A stretch of 64,000 nucleotides of DNA from Streptomyces netropsis (GCF_014203545.1 NZ_JACHJG010000004.1:248001-312000), one strand, 5' to 3'. Positions 21,156 through 33,879 are shown, counted from the stretch's first letter. Notes: generated from the letters alone by a model not told the origin. Program-made: numbers and translations.

Positions 21156-21971
21156 GTGGTCACGAACGAGCAGCGGCGGCGGCAGCTCGCCCGGGAGAAG
21201 TTCGAACGGCAGCAGGAGCGCCGCGAGGCGGCCCGGCGCAAGGTGGTCCGCCGCAACGCGGTGATCGCCGCGGGTCTCGCGGTGGTGCTGGCCGCCGGAG
21301 CCACCGCGTTCGCCACGGGCGCGCTGTCCGGCGACGACAAGAAGGACAAGTCCGACGCCGCGGCGCCGGACTCGCCGCCGGCGAAGAAGCCGAACCCCTG
21401 CGCGAAGGCCGAGCCGGGCGTCCCCGCGACGGCGACGTGGAAGAAGGAGCCGGAGCTGACCGTCGACAAGTCGGCCTCGTACGCGATGGATCTGAAGACG
21501 ACGTGCGGCACCGTCGACATCAAGCTCGACGCGGCGAACGCCCCGCACACGGTCAACTCCTTCGACTTCCTGGCCGGCAAGGGCTACTTCGACCACACCA
21601 AGTGCCACCGGCTCACCACCGGCGGGATCTACGTCCTGCAGTGCGGCGACCCGAAGGGCACCGGCCAGGGCAACCCGGGCTACAACATCCCGGACGAGAA
21701 CCTCAAGGACTCGAGGCTCAAGGGGAACGTCTATCCCGCGGGCACGGTCGCCATGGCCAACACCGGTCAGCCCGGCACCGGGGGCAGCCAGTTCTTCCTC
21801 GTCTACCAGGACAGCCAGCTGCCGCCGACGTACACGCCCTTCGGCACGATCGGCGCCGAAGGCATGAAGGTCCTCAAGAAGATCGCCGCCGCGGGCGAGC
21901 AGTCGGGCGCCGGCGACGGTGCCCCGAACGCGACCGTGGTGATCAACAAGGCGGTCGTCAGGAAATCCTGA
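21156..21971 (+). CDS. Membrane-anchored cyclophilin-type peptidyl-prolyl isomerase
   Basis: The 271-residue protein begins with about 30 strongly basic residues, then a membrane helix (VIAAGLAVVLAAGATAFATG). A Lys/Ser/Pro-rich linker leads to an extracellular cyclophilin domain from about residue 95. DYFDHTKCHRL, GTGQGNPGYNIPDE, GTVAMANTG and GSQFFLVYQDS are the cyclophilin signatures. Two cysteines (KTTCGT and VLQCGD) may form a disulfide. It probably assists folding of secreted proteins. The GTG has GAGGAG upstream. Confidence 0.92.
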   Translation: MVTNEQRRRQLAREKFERQQERREAARRKVVRRNAVIAAGLAVVLAAGATAFATGALSGDDKKDKSDAAAPDSPPAKKPNPCAKAEPGVPATATWKKEPELTVDKSASYAMDLKTTCGTVDIKLDAANAPHTVNSFDFLAGKGYFDHTKCHRLTTGGIYVLQCGDPKGTGQGNPGYNIPDENLKDSRLKGNVYPAGTVAMANTGQPGTGGSQFFLVYQDSQLPPTYTPFGTIGAEGMKVLKKIAAAGEQSGAGDGAPNATVVINKAVVRKS

Positions 21972-22200
21972 CGACCGGGCGGTCGGCGGCGCCCGCGCGG
22001 TCGAAATTTCGGTCGCGCGGGATACGGACAGCCAGGCCACCGGTCGCCTATGTTTGCGTTGTGTAGGGTGCCTGATCCGACGGCGACCCGCACCCCAATG
22101 ACAAGCCGTCGGACCGGTCAGGGCGCGGCCCTGCCGGAACAAACTGTGGACGATGCCCGCGGGTCGCACGCCGGCCCCGGCATCATGTGGAGGAGGCGCT

Positions 22201-23430
22201 GTGAGCAGCGACCCATGGGGCCGCGTCGATGAGACGGGGACTGTGTACGTGCGTACCGCCGACGGCGAGCAGGTCGTCGGCTCGTGGCAGGCGGGGTCTC
22301 CCGAGGAGGCCCTCGCTTACTTCGAGCGCAAGTACGAGGGCCTGGTCGTCGAGATCGGCCTCCTCGAGCGCCGGGTCAGGACCACCGACCTGTCCGCCAA
22401 GGACGCGATGACCGCGATCGACCACCTGCGGACGCAGGTCGACGAGCACCACGCGGTCGGCGATCTTCAGGCGCTGCGCGAGCGGCTCGACAAGCTCGTC
22501 GCCGCCGTGGAGTCCCGCCGCGAGGAGCGCAAGGCGGCGAAGGCGAAGCAGTCCGACGAGGCCCGTACGGCCAAGGAGAAGCTGGTCGCCGAGGCCGAGG
22601 AGCTGGCGGCGAGCGAGCAGTGGCGGTCGGCGGGCGAGCGGCTGCGCGCCCTGGTCGACATCTGGAAGGGCCTGCCGCGGCTGGACCGCAAGGCGGACGA
22701 CGAGCTGTGGCACCGCTTCTCGCACGCCCGCTCGGCGTTCTCCAAGCGGCGCAAGGCGCACTTCGCCTCGCTGGACGCGCAGCGCGAGGAGGCCCGTAAG
22801 ACCAAGGAGAAGCTGGTCGCCGAGGCCGAGTCGCTCTCCGGGTCCACGGACTGGGGCCCGACGGCCGCGCGTTACCGCGAGCTGATGGCGGACTGGAAGG
22901 CCGCGGGCCGTGCGCAGCGCGAGTCCGAGGACGACCTGTGGACCCGCTTCCGCGGCGCGCAGGACGTCTTCTTCCAGGCGCGCAGCGGGGTGTTCGCCGA
23001 GCGCGACGCCGAGCAGGCGGGCAACCTCACGCGCAAGGAGGAGCTGGTCGTCGAGGCCGAGAAGCTGCTGCCGGTCGCGGACCTGAAGGCGGCGCGGGCC
23101 GCCTTCCGCTCGATCAACGAGCGCTGGGAGGCCATCGGTCATGTGCCGCGGGACGCCCGGCCGAAGATCGAGGGCCGGATGCACGCGGTCGAGCGCGCCA
23201 TCCAGGAGGCCGAGGAGGCCGAGTGGCGGCGGACGAACCCGGAGGCGCGGGCCCGTGCGGCCGGTCTGACGGGGCAGCTCCAGGCCGCGGTCGACAAGCT
23301 CCAGGAGCAGGCCGACAAGGCGCGTGCCGCGGGCAACGACGCCAAGGCGGACAAGCTCACCAAGGAGCTCCAGGGCCGCAAGGCGCTGCTGGACCAGGCC
23401 CTGAAGGGCCTGGAGGAGTTCGGCGGCTGA
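22201..23430 (+). CDS. DUF349 repeat protein
   Basis: The 409-residue protein is almost entirely charged helix. It contains three DUF349 repeats marked by W-W spacing: KEKLVAEAEELAASEQWRSA, KEKLVAEAESLSGSTDWGPT and RKEELVVEAEKLLPVADLKA. It likely forms a coiled coil in the cytosol. DUF349 proteins have no settled function. The GTG start at 22201 has GGAGGAG upstream. It lies convergent to relA with a shared terminator, a conserved arrangement, but no link to ppGpp is shown by sequence. Confidence 0.9.
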   Translation: MSSDPWGRVDETGTVYVRTADGEQVVGSWQAGSPEEALAYFERKYEGLVVEIGLLERRVRTTDLSAKDAMTAIDHLRTQVDEHHAVGDLQALRERLDKLVAAVESRREERKAAKAKQSDEARTAKEKLVAEAEELAASEQWRSAGERLRALVDIWKGLPRLDRKADDELWHRFSHARSAFSKRRKAHFASLDAQREEARKTKEKLVAEAESLSGSTDWGPTAARYRELMADWKAAGRAQRESEDDLWTRFRGAQDVFFQARSGVFAERDAEQAGNLTRKEELVVEAEKLLPVADLKAARAAFRSINERWEAIGHVPRDARPKIEGRMHAVERAIQEAEEAEWRRTNPEARARAAGLTGQLQAAVDKLQEQADKARAAGNDAKADKLTKELQGRKALLDQALKGLEEFGG

Positions 23431-23438
23431 TCTTCTCC

Positions 23439-23484
23439 GCATGTGTAAGGGGCTCCGGCTTTAGCCGGAGCCCCTTACACATGC
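23439..23484. terminator. Bidirectional terminator between DUF349 gene and relA
   Basis: Arms 23439-23460 and 23463-23484 are a perfect 22-bp inverted repeat with a 2-nt loop. It sits 9 bp after the DUF349 stop and 6 bp before the relA stop. Confidence 0.92.
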
Positions 23485-23489
23485 CCGTG

Positions 23490-26090
<2,601 letters not shown>

Positions 26091-26193
26091 GAGCACTCCT
26101 CATGCGGGGTCCGGCCCCCCGATCAGGTCCGGACTGCCATGGTATCGATCCCGGCCGGATCGCTCCCGCTGGCCCGGCATCCGAAGAGACGCG

Positions 26194-26230
26194 CGAGGCG
26201 GGCACCGGGTTCTCCCCGGTGCCCGCCTCG
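26194..26230 (-). terminator. Terminator after apt
   Basis: Arms 26194-26209 and 26215-26230 form a perfect 16-bp stem with a 5-nt loop. It lies between apt and relA and suggests that relA also has its own promoter in the remaining 100 bp. Confidence 0.85.
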
Positions 26231-26307
26231 TGGCCTCGCGTGCCCGTTTTCCGGGCCCGTAGCGCCGTCACGGACCGGTTTGGGCGGGTCCATGACGTCG
26301 GTACGGA

Positions 26308-26874
26308 TCAGACCGTGATCAGTGCCTCCAGCGGGGCGCCCTCGAGGGCGCCCGCCAGCCGCTGCCGGCCGTCGAGGAACCCGAGCTCCATCAGGACGGC
26401 CACACCGGCCACCTCGGCGCCGGCGCGGCGGATGAGCCGCAGCGACGCCTCGGCCGTACCGCCGGTGGCCAGCACGTCGTCGATGACCAGCACCCGGTCG
26501 CCGCTGCTGAGCGCGTCGGCGTGGATCTCGATCTCAGCGGTGCCGTATTCCAGGTCGTAGGCCTGGGCCAGCGTCGCGCCGGGCAGCTTGCCCGCCTTGC
26601 GGACGGGCACGAAGCCGAGGCCCGCACGGACGGCGACCGGGGCGGCGAGGATGAAGCCGCGGGCCTCCAGGCCCACGACCTTGTCCGCGCCGTACCGCTC
26701 GCACAGCTCGACGAGGGCGTCGGTCAGCGCGCCGAACGCCTTGGCGTCGGCGAGCAGCGGGGTGATGTCCTTGAACATCACGCCCGGCTTCGGGTAGTCC
26801 GGCACGTCGTGGATTCGGTCCAGGAGCAGCTCGCGCAGCTCCGGGCCGGCGCCGCCGGTGTACGCCGCGCTCAT
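26308..26874 (-). CDS. apt: Adenine phosphoribosyltransferase
   Basis: This 188-residue enzyme makes AMP from adenine and PRPP. The PRPP site VLVIDDVLATGGTA is near residue 128. KPGVMFKDITPLL, GLEARGFILAAPVA and PVRKAGKLPG are typical. Its ATG overlaps the secF stop as ATGA, so it is translated with the Sec genes and followed by relA. This secD-secF-apt-relA order is conserved in actinobacteria. Confidence 0.96.
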   Translation of the reverse strand: MSAAYTGGAGPELRELLLDRIHDVPDYPKPGVMFKDITPLLADAKAFGALTDALVELCERYGADKVVGLEARGFILAAPVAVRAGLGFVPVRKAGKLPGATLAQAYDLEYGTAEIEIHADALSSGDRVLVIDDVLATGGTAEASLRLIRRAGAEVAGVAVLMELGFLDGRQRLAGALEGAPLEALITV

Positions 26875-28019
26875 CGGCGCTTGCCCGACGGACGGCCGCC
26901 GCGGCCACCGCGGCCGTCACGGCCGCTCCGGCCCGCCGACTGGCGGCGCGGGCCGACGACACCGGCCGCGGCCGTGTCGTCGTCCTCGCCGCTCTCGGCG
27001 TCCTGGCCCGCCGCGTCCTGCGGCTGCTCCGTGCCCGACTCGCCCTTGGCCGCCGCGGCGGCGCGCTTGGCGCGCACCCGCTTGGTCAGGGCCTTCATCT
27101 GCGGGTCGCGCTCCTTGAGGTCGGCGACCAGCGGGGTGGCGATGAAGATCGAGGAGTACGCACCGGCCGCGAGGCCGACGAACAGGGCGAGCGAGATGTC
27201 GTTGAGCATGCCCGCGCCGAGGAAGCCACCGCCGATGAAGAGCAGACCGGCGACCGGCAGCAGCGCCACGACCGTGGTGTTGATGGAACGCACCAGGGTC
27301 GCGTTGAGGCTGCGGTTGGCGATCTCGCTGTACGTCCAGCGGGTCTGCTTGGTGATGTCCTTCGCACCCTCCTTGAGACCGTCGAAGACGACGACGGTGT
27401 CGTAGAGGGAGTAACCGAGGATGGTCAGCAGACCGATCACGGTGCCCGGGGTGACCTCGAAGCCGACCAGTGCGTAGACACCGACGGTGATGGTGAGGTC
27501 GTGGATCAGGGCGATCAGGGCGGCGAGCGCCATGCGCCACTCGAAGGCGATCGCGAGGTAGATCACCACCAGGATCATGAAGATCGCGAGGCCGGTCCAG
27601 GCCTTGTTGGCGATCTGGTCGCCCCAGCTGGGGCCGACGATATCGGTGTTGATCTTGTCCAGCGGGACGTCGAGCTTCTTGGCCAGCGCCTCCTGCGTCG
27701 CCCGCGACTGCTCCGTGGTCAGCTCACTGACCTGGACGCGCAGCGTGCTGTTGCCGAGCTTCTGCACGATGGCGGTGTGCCCGGAGGTCTCCTCCGCGAC
27801 GTGCTGGGCCTGGGTGGCCGAGACAGAGGTCTTCGGGGTGTTGAAGACCGCGCCGCCGGAGAACTCGATGCCCATGTTCAGGCCGCGCACCGACAGGCCG
27901 ACGATGGCCGTGATGGTGATGAGGATCGAGATGCCGTACCAGATCATCCGCTTGCCGACGAAGTCGTAGCCGACCTCACCGCGGTAGAGCCGGGCGCCGA
28001 GGTTTCCGAGTTTCGACAT
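26871..28019 (-). CDS. secF: Protein translocase subunit SecF
   Basis: SecF works with SecD to pull proteins out of the SecYEG channel using the proton motive force. The 382-residue protein has six membrane helices. GIEFSGGAVF and VGPSWGDQIANKAWTGLAIF lie in the N-terminal half, and LTITVGVYALVGFEVTPGTV and YSLYDTVVVFDGLKEG in the transmembrane core. The last 80 residues are cytoplasmic, basic and Gly/Arg-rich. It starts one base after the secD stop. Confidence 0.96.
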   Translation of the reverse strand: MSKLGNLGARLYRGEVGYDFVGKRMIWYGISILITITAIVGLSVRGLNMGIEFSGGAVFNTPKTSVSATQAQHVAEETSGHTAIVQKLGNSTLRVQVSELTTEQSRATQEALAKKLDVPLDKINTDIVGPSWGDQIANKAWTGLAIFMILVVIYLAIAFEWRMALAALIALIHDLTITVGVYALVGFEVTPGTVIGLLTILGYSLYDTVVVFDGLKEGAKDITKQTRWTYSEIANRSLNATLVRSINTTVVALLPVAGLLFIGGGFLGAGMLNDISLALFVGLAAGAYSSIFIATPLVADLKERDPQMKALTKRVRAKRAAAAAKGESGTEQPQDAAGQDAESGEDDDTAAAGVVGPRRQSAGRSGRDGRGGRGGRPSGKRR

Positions 28020-28020
28020 C

Positions 28021-29790
28021 TCACGCCTCCTTGGGGTCGACGGGGGCGGCGGGGCGGCGGGAGGCCCGCAGCGGCGGCTTGACGCCGAGACGTTTGGGGT
28101 CCAGACCGGACCACGGGTGGCCGCTGGCGAAGAACTTGCGGCGGGCGAGGAGCGTCATGAGCGGCTTGGTGAAGAAGAAGACCACGACGACGTCGAGGAG
28201 CGTGGTCAGACCGAGCGTGAACGCGAAGCCCTGCACCTTGCCGACGGTGACGATGAAGAGCACCGCCGCGGCGAGGAAGGAGACGAAGTCGGAGACCAGG
28301 ATGGTGCGACGGGCACGCGGCCAGCCACGCTCGACGGCCGGACGCAGGGACCGGCCCTCCCGGATCTCGTCCCGGATCCGCTCGAAGTAGACGATGAAGG
28401 AGTCGGCGGTGATGCCGATCGCCACGATGGCGCCGCAGACGGCCGGCAGGTTCAGCGCGAAGCCGAGGGCGATACCGAGCAGCACCATGATCGTGTAGGT
28501 GAGGATCGCGGAGACCAGGAGGCTGGCCAGGGCGACGAGCGCCAGTCCGCGGTAGTACGCCACCAGGTAGATGACCACGAGGATGAGGCCGATGGCACCG
28601 GCGATCAGACCGGCGCGCAGCTGCTCACTGCCGAGCGCGGGGCTGACCGTCGTCTCGTTGACGACGTCGAAGGACAGCGGCAGCGCGCCGTAGGACAGCA
28701 CGTTGGCGAGGTCCCGGGAGCTCGCCTGGGTGAACCCGCCGGAGATCTCCGCCTGGCCGCCGGCGATGGAGCTGGTCACCGAGGGGTCGGAGACGACCTC
28801 GCCGTCCAGGACGATCGCGAACTGGTTCTGCGGGGGCTGCTGGGTCGCCAGCTTGCCCGTGACGTCGGCGAACTTCTTGGAGCCGTCCTTGGTGAACTTG
28901 AGCTGGACGATCCAGCCCTTGCCCTGCTGGGTGTCGATGACGGCGGAGGCCTTGTCCACGCCGGTGCCCTCGACGGCCACCGGGCCGAGGATCTCCTTGG
29001 CGGAGCCGTCGGTCTTGCAGGCGACGATGGGGTCGCTGGCCTTGGCGGCCGCCGCGGCCTCGCTCGCCTTGGCGCGGGACGCCGGGGTGGAGCAGTCGAG
29101 CGCCGCGAGCTGCTTCTGCAGCGCGGCGACGTCACCCGGGGTCGGCGTGGGCGTGGGCGCCTTCGGGTCCTTCTTCTTGTCGGACCCGGCCTTGTCGCCC
29201 TTGGCCGACGCGCTCGGGTCCGCCGAGGGATCGGCCTTGAGGGCGTCGGTGACGGCACGGCCCTGGGGGCTGGCGGACGCGGAGGCCGAGGCGGACGGCT
29301 TGGTCTTGCCGTCCTTGCTCTTGTCGCCCTTGTCCTTGTCGCCGACCGAGGCGCTCGGCTTGGGCTCGGGGGACTTGACCCCGGGCGCCGAGGTCAGTAC
29401 GGGGCGGAAGCCCAGCTTGGCGGTGGTACCGACCTGCTGACGGGCCTGCTTCGCGTTCGTCCCCTTGGGGATGTTCACGATGATGTGCTTTTCGCCCTGC
29501 GTCTGCACCTCGGATTCCGAGACGCCCAGACCGTTGACACGCCGGTCCATGATGCCGACCGCGGTGTCCATGTTGGTCTTGTTGATCGCGTTGGGCTTGC
29601 CGGGCTCGTTCTTGGCCTCCAGCGTGAAGCTGGTGCCGCCCGCGAGGTCGATGCCCAACCGTGGCGTGGTGTCGCCGGAGGCGAACATGCCCCCGATGAG
29701 CGCCACCATGGCGATCAGGATCAGGGCCAGGACGCGGCCCGGCCTGCCCTGGCCGCCCGGGGACCTGCGGCCCTTCTTGGGTGCTGCCAC
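28021..29790 (-). CDS. secD: Protein translocase subunit SecD with a large low-complexity insert
   Basis: The 589-residue SecD has an N-terminal membrane helix (VLALILIAMVALIGGMFA), the P1 head domain starting LGIDLAGGTSFTLEAK, and five C-terminal membrane helices. The core motifs are VVIYLVAYYRGLALVALASL, AVCGAIVAIGITADSFIVYF and TLLDVVVVFFFTKPLM. Between residues 139 and 220 there is an insert of Ser, Ala, Asp, Lys and TPTPTP-type repeats in the exported loop, which makes the protein longer than most SecD. The start is GTG. Confidence 0.96.
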   Translation of the reverse strand: MAAPKKGRRSPGGQGRPGRVLALILIAMVALIGGMFASGDTTPRLGIDLAGGTSFTLEAKNEPGKPNAINKTNMDTAVGIMDRRVNGLGVSESEVQTQGEKHIIVNIPKGTNAKQARQQVGTTAKLGFRPVLTSAPGVKSPEPKPSASVGDKDKGDKSKDGKTKPSASASASASPQGRAVTDALKADPSADPSASAKGDKAGSDKKKDPKAPTPTPTPGDVAALQKQLAALDCSTPASRAKASEAAAAAKASDPIVACKTDGSAKEILGPVAVEGTGVDKASAVIDTQQGKGWIVQLKFTKDGSKKFADVTGKLATQQPPQNQFAIVLDGEVVSDPSVTSSIAGGQAEISGGFTQASSRDLANVLSYGALPLSFDVVNETTVSPALGSEQLRAGLIAGAIGLILVVIYLVAYYRGLALVALASLLVSAILTYTIMVLLGIALGFALNLPAVCGAIVAIGITADSFIVYFERIRDEIREGRSLRPAVERGWPRARRTILVSDFVSFLAAAVLFIVTVGKVQGFAFTLGLTTLLDVVVVFFFTKPLMTLLARRKFFASGHPWSGLDPKRLGVKPPLRASRRPAAPVDPKEA

Positions 29791-29891
29791 CTTGTCGTTT
29801 CTCCCTGTCCAACCGCCGGGCGTCGGGTGTTCGCCGGACGGCCACGATGTGTTGTGGGGACTTGCCCCCCGCCGGAGCCTAGACCGTAAGA

Positions 29892-29929
29892 GAACCGCGG
29901 CACACCGCTCGGTGGGTGTTCCGCGGTTC
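29892..29929 (-). terminator. Hairpin between yajC and secD
   Basis: Arms 29892-29900 and 29921-29929 give 9 bp, extended by a further 5 bp (29902-29906 with 29915-29919) after one mismatch. It may reduce read-through from yajC into secD. Confidence 0.7.
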
Positions 29930-29939
29930 CTTGAAGGGG

Positions 29940-30431
29940 TTACTTGGCGTCGGCGTCGCCGTCCCGCTTGGTGTCCTGCTTGGCGTCCTTCGCCGGGGCC
30001 TCGCCCGATTCGTCGGCCTTGTCGGCCTTATCGGCCACAGCCGGGGCCTCGGGGGCCTCCTTGCCGAGGTCGATCTTCTTCTCGTCGGCCGGGGCGTCGC
30101 CCTCGGTCAGCGAGGAGGCGTCGTCGGGGACCTCGGTCTCGTCGGGCTCGATGCCGTGGACGATGCGGTTGTACTCCGCGTCCTCCAGGACGGCGCCGAT
30201 GGAGTTCTTCGCGTAGATGGCGTGGACGCCCGGGGCGACCTCGAGGAGCACCGAGTCCTCGCTGATCTCCTTGACGGTCGCGTACATGCCGCCGATCGTC
30301 CGCACACCGGTGCCCGGCTGCATCTGGTCGCGCATCTGCGCGGCCTGGCGCTGCTTGTTCTTGGCCGATCGCGTCATCAGGAACATGGCCCCGATGAGCA
30401 CGATGAACGGCAGGAGAGTCACGATATTCAC
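29940..30431 (-). CDS. yajC: Preprotein translocase accessory subunit YajC
   Basis: YajC associates with SecDF. The 163-residue protein has one N-terminal membrane helix (IVTLLPFIVLIGAMFLM), a basic stretch, and the YajC core GVRTIGGMYATVKEI with SVLLEVAPGVHAIYAKNSI. The C-terminal 60 residues are acidic and low-complexity (Asp, Lys, Ala, Glu), longer than in E. coli. The start is GTG with AAGGAAA upstream. It lies between ruvB and secD, the usual order. Confidence 0.94.
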   Translation of the reverse strand: MNIVTLLPFIVLIGAMFLMTRSAKNKQRQAAQMRDQMQPGTGVRTIGGMYATVKEISEDSVLLEVAPGVHAIYAKNSIGAVLEDAEYNRIVHGIEPDETEVPDDASSLTEGDAPADEKKIDLGKEAPEAPAVADKADKADESGEAPAKDAKQDTKRDGDADAK

Positions 30432-30593
30432 GGGGCGGGGTTTCCTTCACACGACCGCGGGGGGCGGCCTGGTCTACGGGGGTGGTATGCCGTACCGATA
30501 CGGACGGCATCGGCGGAGTCTAAGCGAGTCCGCGCCTAAGGAACAACGCTCAGCATGGCACCGGGGTTCCTGAGGCGAGAAGTCCCCGCGCCG

Positions 30594-31682
30594 TCACCCG
30601 CCGAAGAGTCCCTGCTGGCCGGGGCCGCCCGCGGCCTGCTGGGGCGGCACCATACCGAGGTGTGCCCAGGCCGCCGGGGTGGCGACCCGGCCCCTCGGGG
30701 TACGGGCCAGCAGACCCTCCCGGACGAGGAAGGGCTCGGCGACCTCCTCGACCGTCTCGCGCTCCTCGCCGACGGCGACGGCGAGGGTGGACAGGCCGAC
30801 GGGACCGCCACCGAAGAGCCCCAGCAGCGCGGTCAGCACGGCACGGTCCAGCCGGTCCAGACCCCGGCCGTCGACCTCGTAGACGTTCAGCGCCTGGGCG
30901 GCGATCTCGCGCGTGACGACGCCGTCGGCCTTGACCTGGGCGTAGTCGCGCACCCGGCGCAGCAGCCGGTTGGCGATGCGCGGGGTGCCGCGGGAGCGGC
31001 CGGCGATCTCGGCCGCCCCCTCCCCCTCTATCTCCACGTCGAGGAGACGGGCCGAGCGGTGGATGACGCGCTGGAGCTCGGCCGGGGCGTAGAACTCCAT
31101 GTGCCCGGTGAAGCCGAAGCGGTCGCGCAGCGGGGGCGGCAGCAGTCCGGCCCGGGTGGTGGCGCCGACGAGGGTGAAGGGCGGCAGCTCCAGCGGGATG
31201 GCGGTGGCACCGGGGCCCTTGCCGACGATGACGTCGACGCGGAAGTCCTCCATCGCCATGTACAGCATCTCCTCGGCGGGCCGGGACATGCGGTGGATCT
31301 CGTCGAGGAAGAGGACCTCGCCCTCGGTGAGGGAGGACAGGATCGCCGCCAGGTCGCCGGCGTGCTGGATGGCGGGGCCGGAGGTGATGCGGATGGGGGC
31401 GCCCATCTCGGCGGCGATGATCATCGAGAGGGTGGTCTTGCCGAGGCCGGGCGCGCCGGAGAGCAGCACGTGGTCGGCCGTGGCGCCGCGCTGGCGGGCG
31501 GCGCGGAGCACGAGGTCGAGCTGCTCGCGGACCCGCTCCTGCCCGACGAATTCGTCGAGGTCCTTGGGGCGCAGGGCCGCCTCGACGGCCTGGTCCTCAC
31601 CGTCGGCGAGGGACCCGACCAGCCGGTCGCCTGCGGCGTACGGGCCGTCTGTCTCGGGTGCGGACTCGTCGTCCCAGTTCAC
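30594..31682 (-). CDS. ruvB: Holliday junction helicase RuvB
   Basis: RuvB is the AAA+ motor of branch migration. The 362-residue protein has Walker [10 protein letters not shown], Walker [10 protein letters not shown], sensor [12 protein letters not shown], the arginine finger in PLRDRFG, and the C-terminal winged helix ([30 protein letters not shown]). The start is GTG. It follows ruvA after 125 bp, in the order ruvC-ruvA-ruvB. Confidence 0.97.
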   Translation of the reverse strand: MNWDDESAPETDGPYAAGDRLVGSLADGEDQAVEAALRPKDLDEFVGQERVREQLDLVLRAARQRGATADHVLLSGAPGLGKTTLSMIIAAEMGAPIRITSGPAIQHAGDLAAILSSLTEGEVLFLDEIHRMSRPAEEMLYMAMEDFRVDVIVGKGPGATAIPLELPPFTLVGATTRAGLLPPPLRDRFGFTGHMEFYAPAELQRVIHRSARLLDVEIEGEGAAEIAGRSRGTPRIANRLLRRVRDYAQVKADGVVTREIAAQALNVYEVDGRGLDRLDRAVLTALLGLFGGGPVGLSTLAVAVGEERETVEEVAEPFLVREGLLARTPRGRVATPAAWAHLGMVPPQQAAGGPGQQGLFGG

Positions 31683-31807
31683 GGGTGATGCCTCACGGTT
31701 CGTAGCGGTGGCCCTCGGTCTTCCCGGCTGCCGCCGGGAGGTTTCCGGCGAGGGCCGGGGCCGGGGCGGGCCCCGGATGCGGGAGGTGGACGGGGTTCGG
31801 GGCCCGG

Positions 31808-32425
31808 TCAGCGTGCCCGGTTCAGCGACTGCAGCGCGGCTCTGAGCAGCTGGCCCACCTGGGGCTGGGCCCCTTCGGTGAGGACGGCCTCGGCCTGGGG
31901 GGCGACGGCCGTCACGGCTTCGTCCGCCTCGCGGGTGGCGTAGCCGAGGCCGATCAGGGCGGCGTGCAGCTGGTCGCGCCAGCCGGAGGTGACGGGCGCG
32001 CCGATGCCCTGGCCGGGGCCGACCGGGTCGCCGAGACGGTCCTTGAGCTCGAGCAGCAGGCGCTGGGCGCCCTTCTTGCCGATGCCGGGGACGGCGGTGA
32101 GCGCCTTCTCGTCGCCCGTGGCGACGGCGCGGCGCAGGGCGTCCGGGTTGTGCACGGCGAGCATGGCCTGGGCGAGGCGCGGCCCGACGCCGCTGGCCGT
32201 CTGGAGCAGCTCGAACACCTGGCGCTCGTCGTCGTCGGCGAAGCCGTAGAGGGTCAGGGACTCCTCACGGACGACCAGGGTGGTGGCGAGCTTGGCGTGC
32301 TGGCCGACGCGCAGCGTGGCGAGGGTGCCGGGGGTGCACTGGACGGCCATGCCGATGCCGCCGACCTCGACGACAGCGGTGTCCGGCGCGAGGGCCGCTA
32401 CGGGGCCGGAGACAAAGGAGATCAT
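31808..32425 (-). CDS. ruvA: Holliday junction protein RuvA
   Basis: RuvA tetramers hold the Holliday junction and load RuvB. The 205-residue protein has an N-terminal OB domain ([36 protein letters not shown]), two helix-hairpin-helix motifs ([13 protein letters not shown] and [19 protein letters not shown]) and a C-terminal UBA-like domain that contacts RuvB. Its ATG overlaps the ruvC stop as ATGA. Confidence 0.96.
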   Translation of the reverse strand: MISFVSGPVAALAPDTAVVEVGGIGMAVQCTPGTLATLRVGQHAKLATTLVVREESLTLYGFADDDERQVFELLQTASGVGPRLAQAMLAVHNPDALRRAVATGDEKALTAVPGIGKKGAQRLLLELKDRLGDPVGPGQGIGAPVTSGWRDQLHAALIGLGYATREADEAVTAVAPQAEAVLTEGAQPQVGQLLRAALQSLNRAR

Positions 32426-33021
32426 GAGGTGCCCTTCTGGGTTCCCCCGGGACGCAGCGCCGGGATGCGGGTGCCCGCGACCCGGGCGGCGGCGTGGGGG
32501 GCGGTGGCGCGGCGGTGGGCGGCGACGGCGTCCTGCAGCCGGTTGGTCGCCGGGGCCCGCCAGATGTGACAGATGGCCAGGGCCAGGGCGTCGGCGGCGT
32601 CGGCCGGCTTGGGCGGCGCGTCGAGCCGCAGCAGCCGGGTGACCATGGCACCGACCTGCGCCTTGTCGGCCCGGCCGGAGCCGGTGACGGCCGCCTTGAC
32701 CTCACTGGGAGTGTGCAGGGCAACGGGCAGTCCGCGGCGGGCGGCACAGAGCATGGCGACGGCGCTGGCCTGGGCGGTACCCATGACCGTGCGGACGTTG
32801 TGCTGGCTGAACACGCGCTCCACGGCGACGAATTCGGGCTGGAACTCGTCCAGCCACTGCTCGATGCCACGCTCGACGAGGACGAGCCGCTCGGCGATGT
32901 CGGTGTCCGCCGGGGTCCGCACGACGCCGACGCCGACCATGCTCAGCGGTCGGCCGGCGACGCCGTCCACCACGCCGACGCCACAGCGCGTCAGCCCCGG
33001 GTCCACGCCCAGCACCCGCAT
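32422..33021 (-). CDS. ruvC: Holliday junction resolvase RuvC
   Basis: RuvC cuts Holliday junctions. The 199-residue protein begins [16 protein letters not shown], with catalytic Asp7. [20 protein letters not shown] holds the Glu, and [19 protein letters not shown] and [13 protein letters not shown] hold the last acidic residues. ATG 33021 was chosen because GGGAGG lies upstream and the protein starts as in relatives. It is the first gene of ruvCAB, after the yebC terminator. Confidence 0.96.
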   Translation of the reverse strand: MRVLGVDPGLTRCGVGVVDGVAGRPLSMVGVGVVRTPADTDIAERLVLVERGIEQWLDEFQPEFVAVERVFSQHNVRTVMGTAQASAVAMLCAARRGLPVALHTPSEVKAAVTGSGRADKAQVGAMVTRLLRLDAPPKPADAADALALAICHIWRAPATNRLQDAVAAHRRATAPHAAARVAGTRIPALRPGGTQKGTS

Positions 33022-33076
33022 CGCGCCCCTCCCTTCGGTCACCTGTTTGTGCAGGCTATCGGCTGCCACTGACAAA

Positions 33077-33113
33077 GCGACGGGCCGACGGAGTGTGTCC
33101 GTCGGCCCGTTGC
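33077..33113 (-). terminator. Terminator after yebC
   Basis: A 13-bp perfect stem (33080-33092 with 33098-33110), loop GTGTG, extends on both sides by three or four pairs with one G-U. It lies between yebC and ruvC. Confidence 0.85.
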
Positions 33114-33126
33114 TCTGTTCGCGAAA

Positions 33127-33879
33127 TCAGGCGTCGACCTGGGCCATGACCTCGTCGGAGACGTCGAAGTTGGCGAAGACGTTCTGCACGTCGTCGCTGT
33201 CCTCCAGCGCGTCGATGAGCTTGAAGATCTTGCGCGCGCCGTCCTCGTCCAGCTCGACCTGCATGGTCGGCAGGAAGTTGGCGTCGGCCGAGTCGTAGTC
33301 GATGCCGGCGTCGACGAGGGCGGTGCGGACCGCGACCATGTCGGTGGCCTCGCTGACGACCTCGAAGGACTCACCGAGGTCGTTGACCTCCTCGGCGCCC
33401 GCGTCGAGGACCGCGCCCAGGACGTCGTCCTCGCTGAGCTCGCCCTTGGGGACGATGATGACGCCCTTGCGGTTGAAGAGGTACGACACCGAGCCGGGGT
33501 CGGCCATCGAGCCGCCGTTGCGGGTCATGGCGACGCGCACGTCGGAGGCGGCGCGGTTGCGGTTGTCGGTGAGGCACTCGATGAGCACCGCGACGCCGTT
33601 CGGCCCGTAGCCCTCGTACATGATGGTCTGGTAGTCGGCGCCGCCGGCTTCGAGACCCGCGCCGCGCTTGACGGCACTGTCGATGTTCTTGTTGGGGACC
33701 GAGCTCTTCTTGGCCTTCTGGATGGCGTCGAAGAGCGTCGGGTTACCGGCCGGGTCGGCGCCGCCCGTACGGGCCGCCACCTCGATGTTCTTGATCATCT
33801 TCGCGAAGAGCTTGCCGCGCTTGGCGTCGATCACGGCCTTCTTGTGCTTCGTCGTAGCCCATTTAGAGTGGCCGGACAT
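33127..33879 (-). CDS. YebC/PmpR-family protein
   Basis: The 250-residue protein begins [20 protein letters not shown] and has the standard three-domain TACO1/YebC fold. The family was long called transcriptional regulators, and recent work links members to relief of ribosome stalling at proline-rich motifs. EF-P, with a related job, lies in the same window, which is noted only as context. It lies between pdxT and ruvC, its usual place in actinobacteria. Confidence 0.95.
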   Translation of the reverse strand: MSGHSKWATTKHKKAVIDAKRGKLFAKMIKNIEVAARTGGADPAGNPTLFDAIQKAKKSSVPNKNIDSAVKRGAGLEAGGADYQTIMYEGYGPNGVAVLIECLTDNRNRAASDVRVAMTRNGGSMADPGSVSYLFNRKGVIIVPKGELSEDDVLGAVLDAGAEEVNDLGESFEVVSEATDMVAVRTALVDAGIDYDSADANFLPTMQVELDEDGARKIFKLIDALEDSDDVQNVFANFDVSDEVMAQVDA

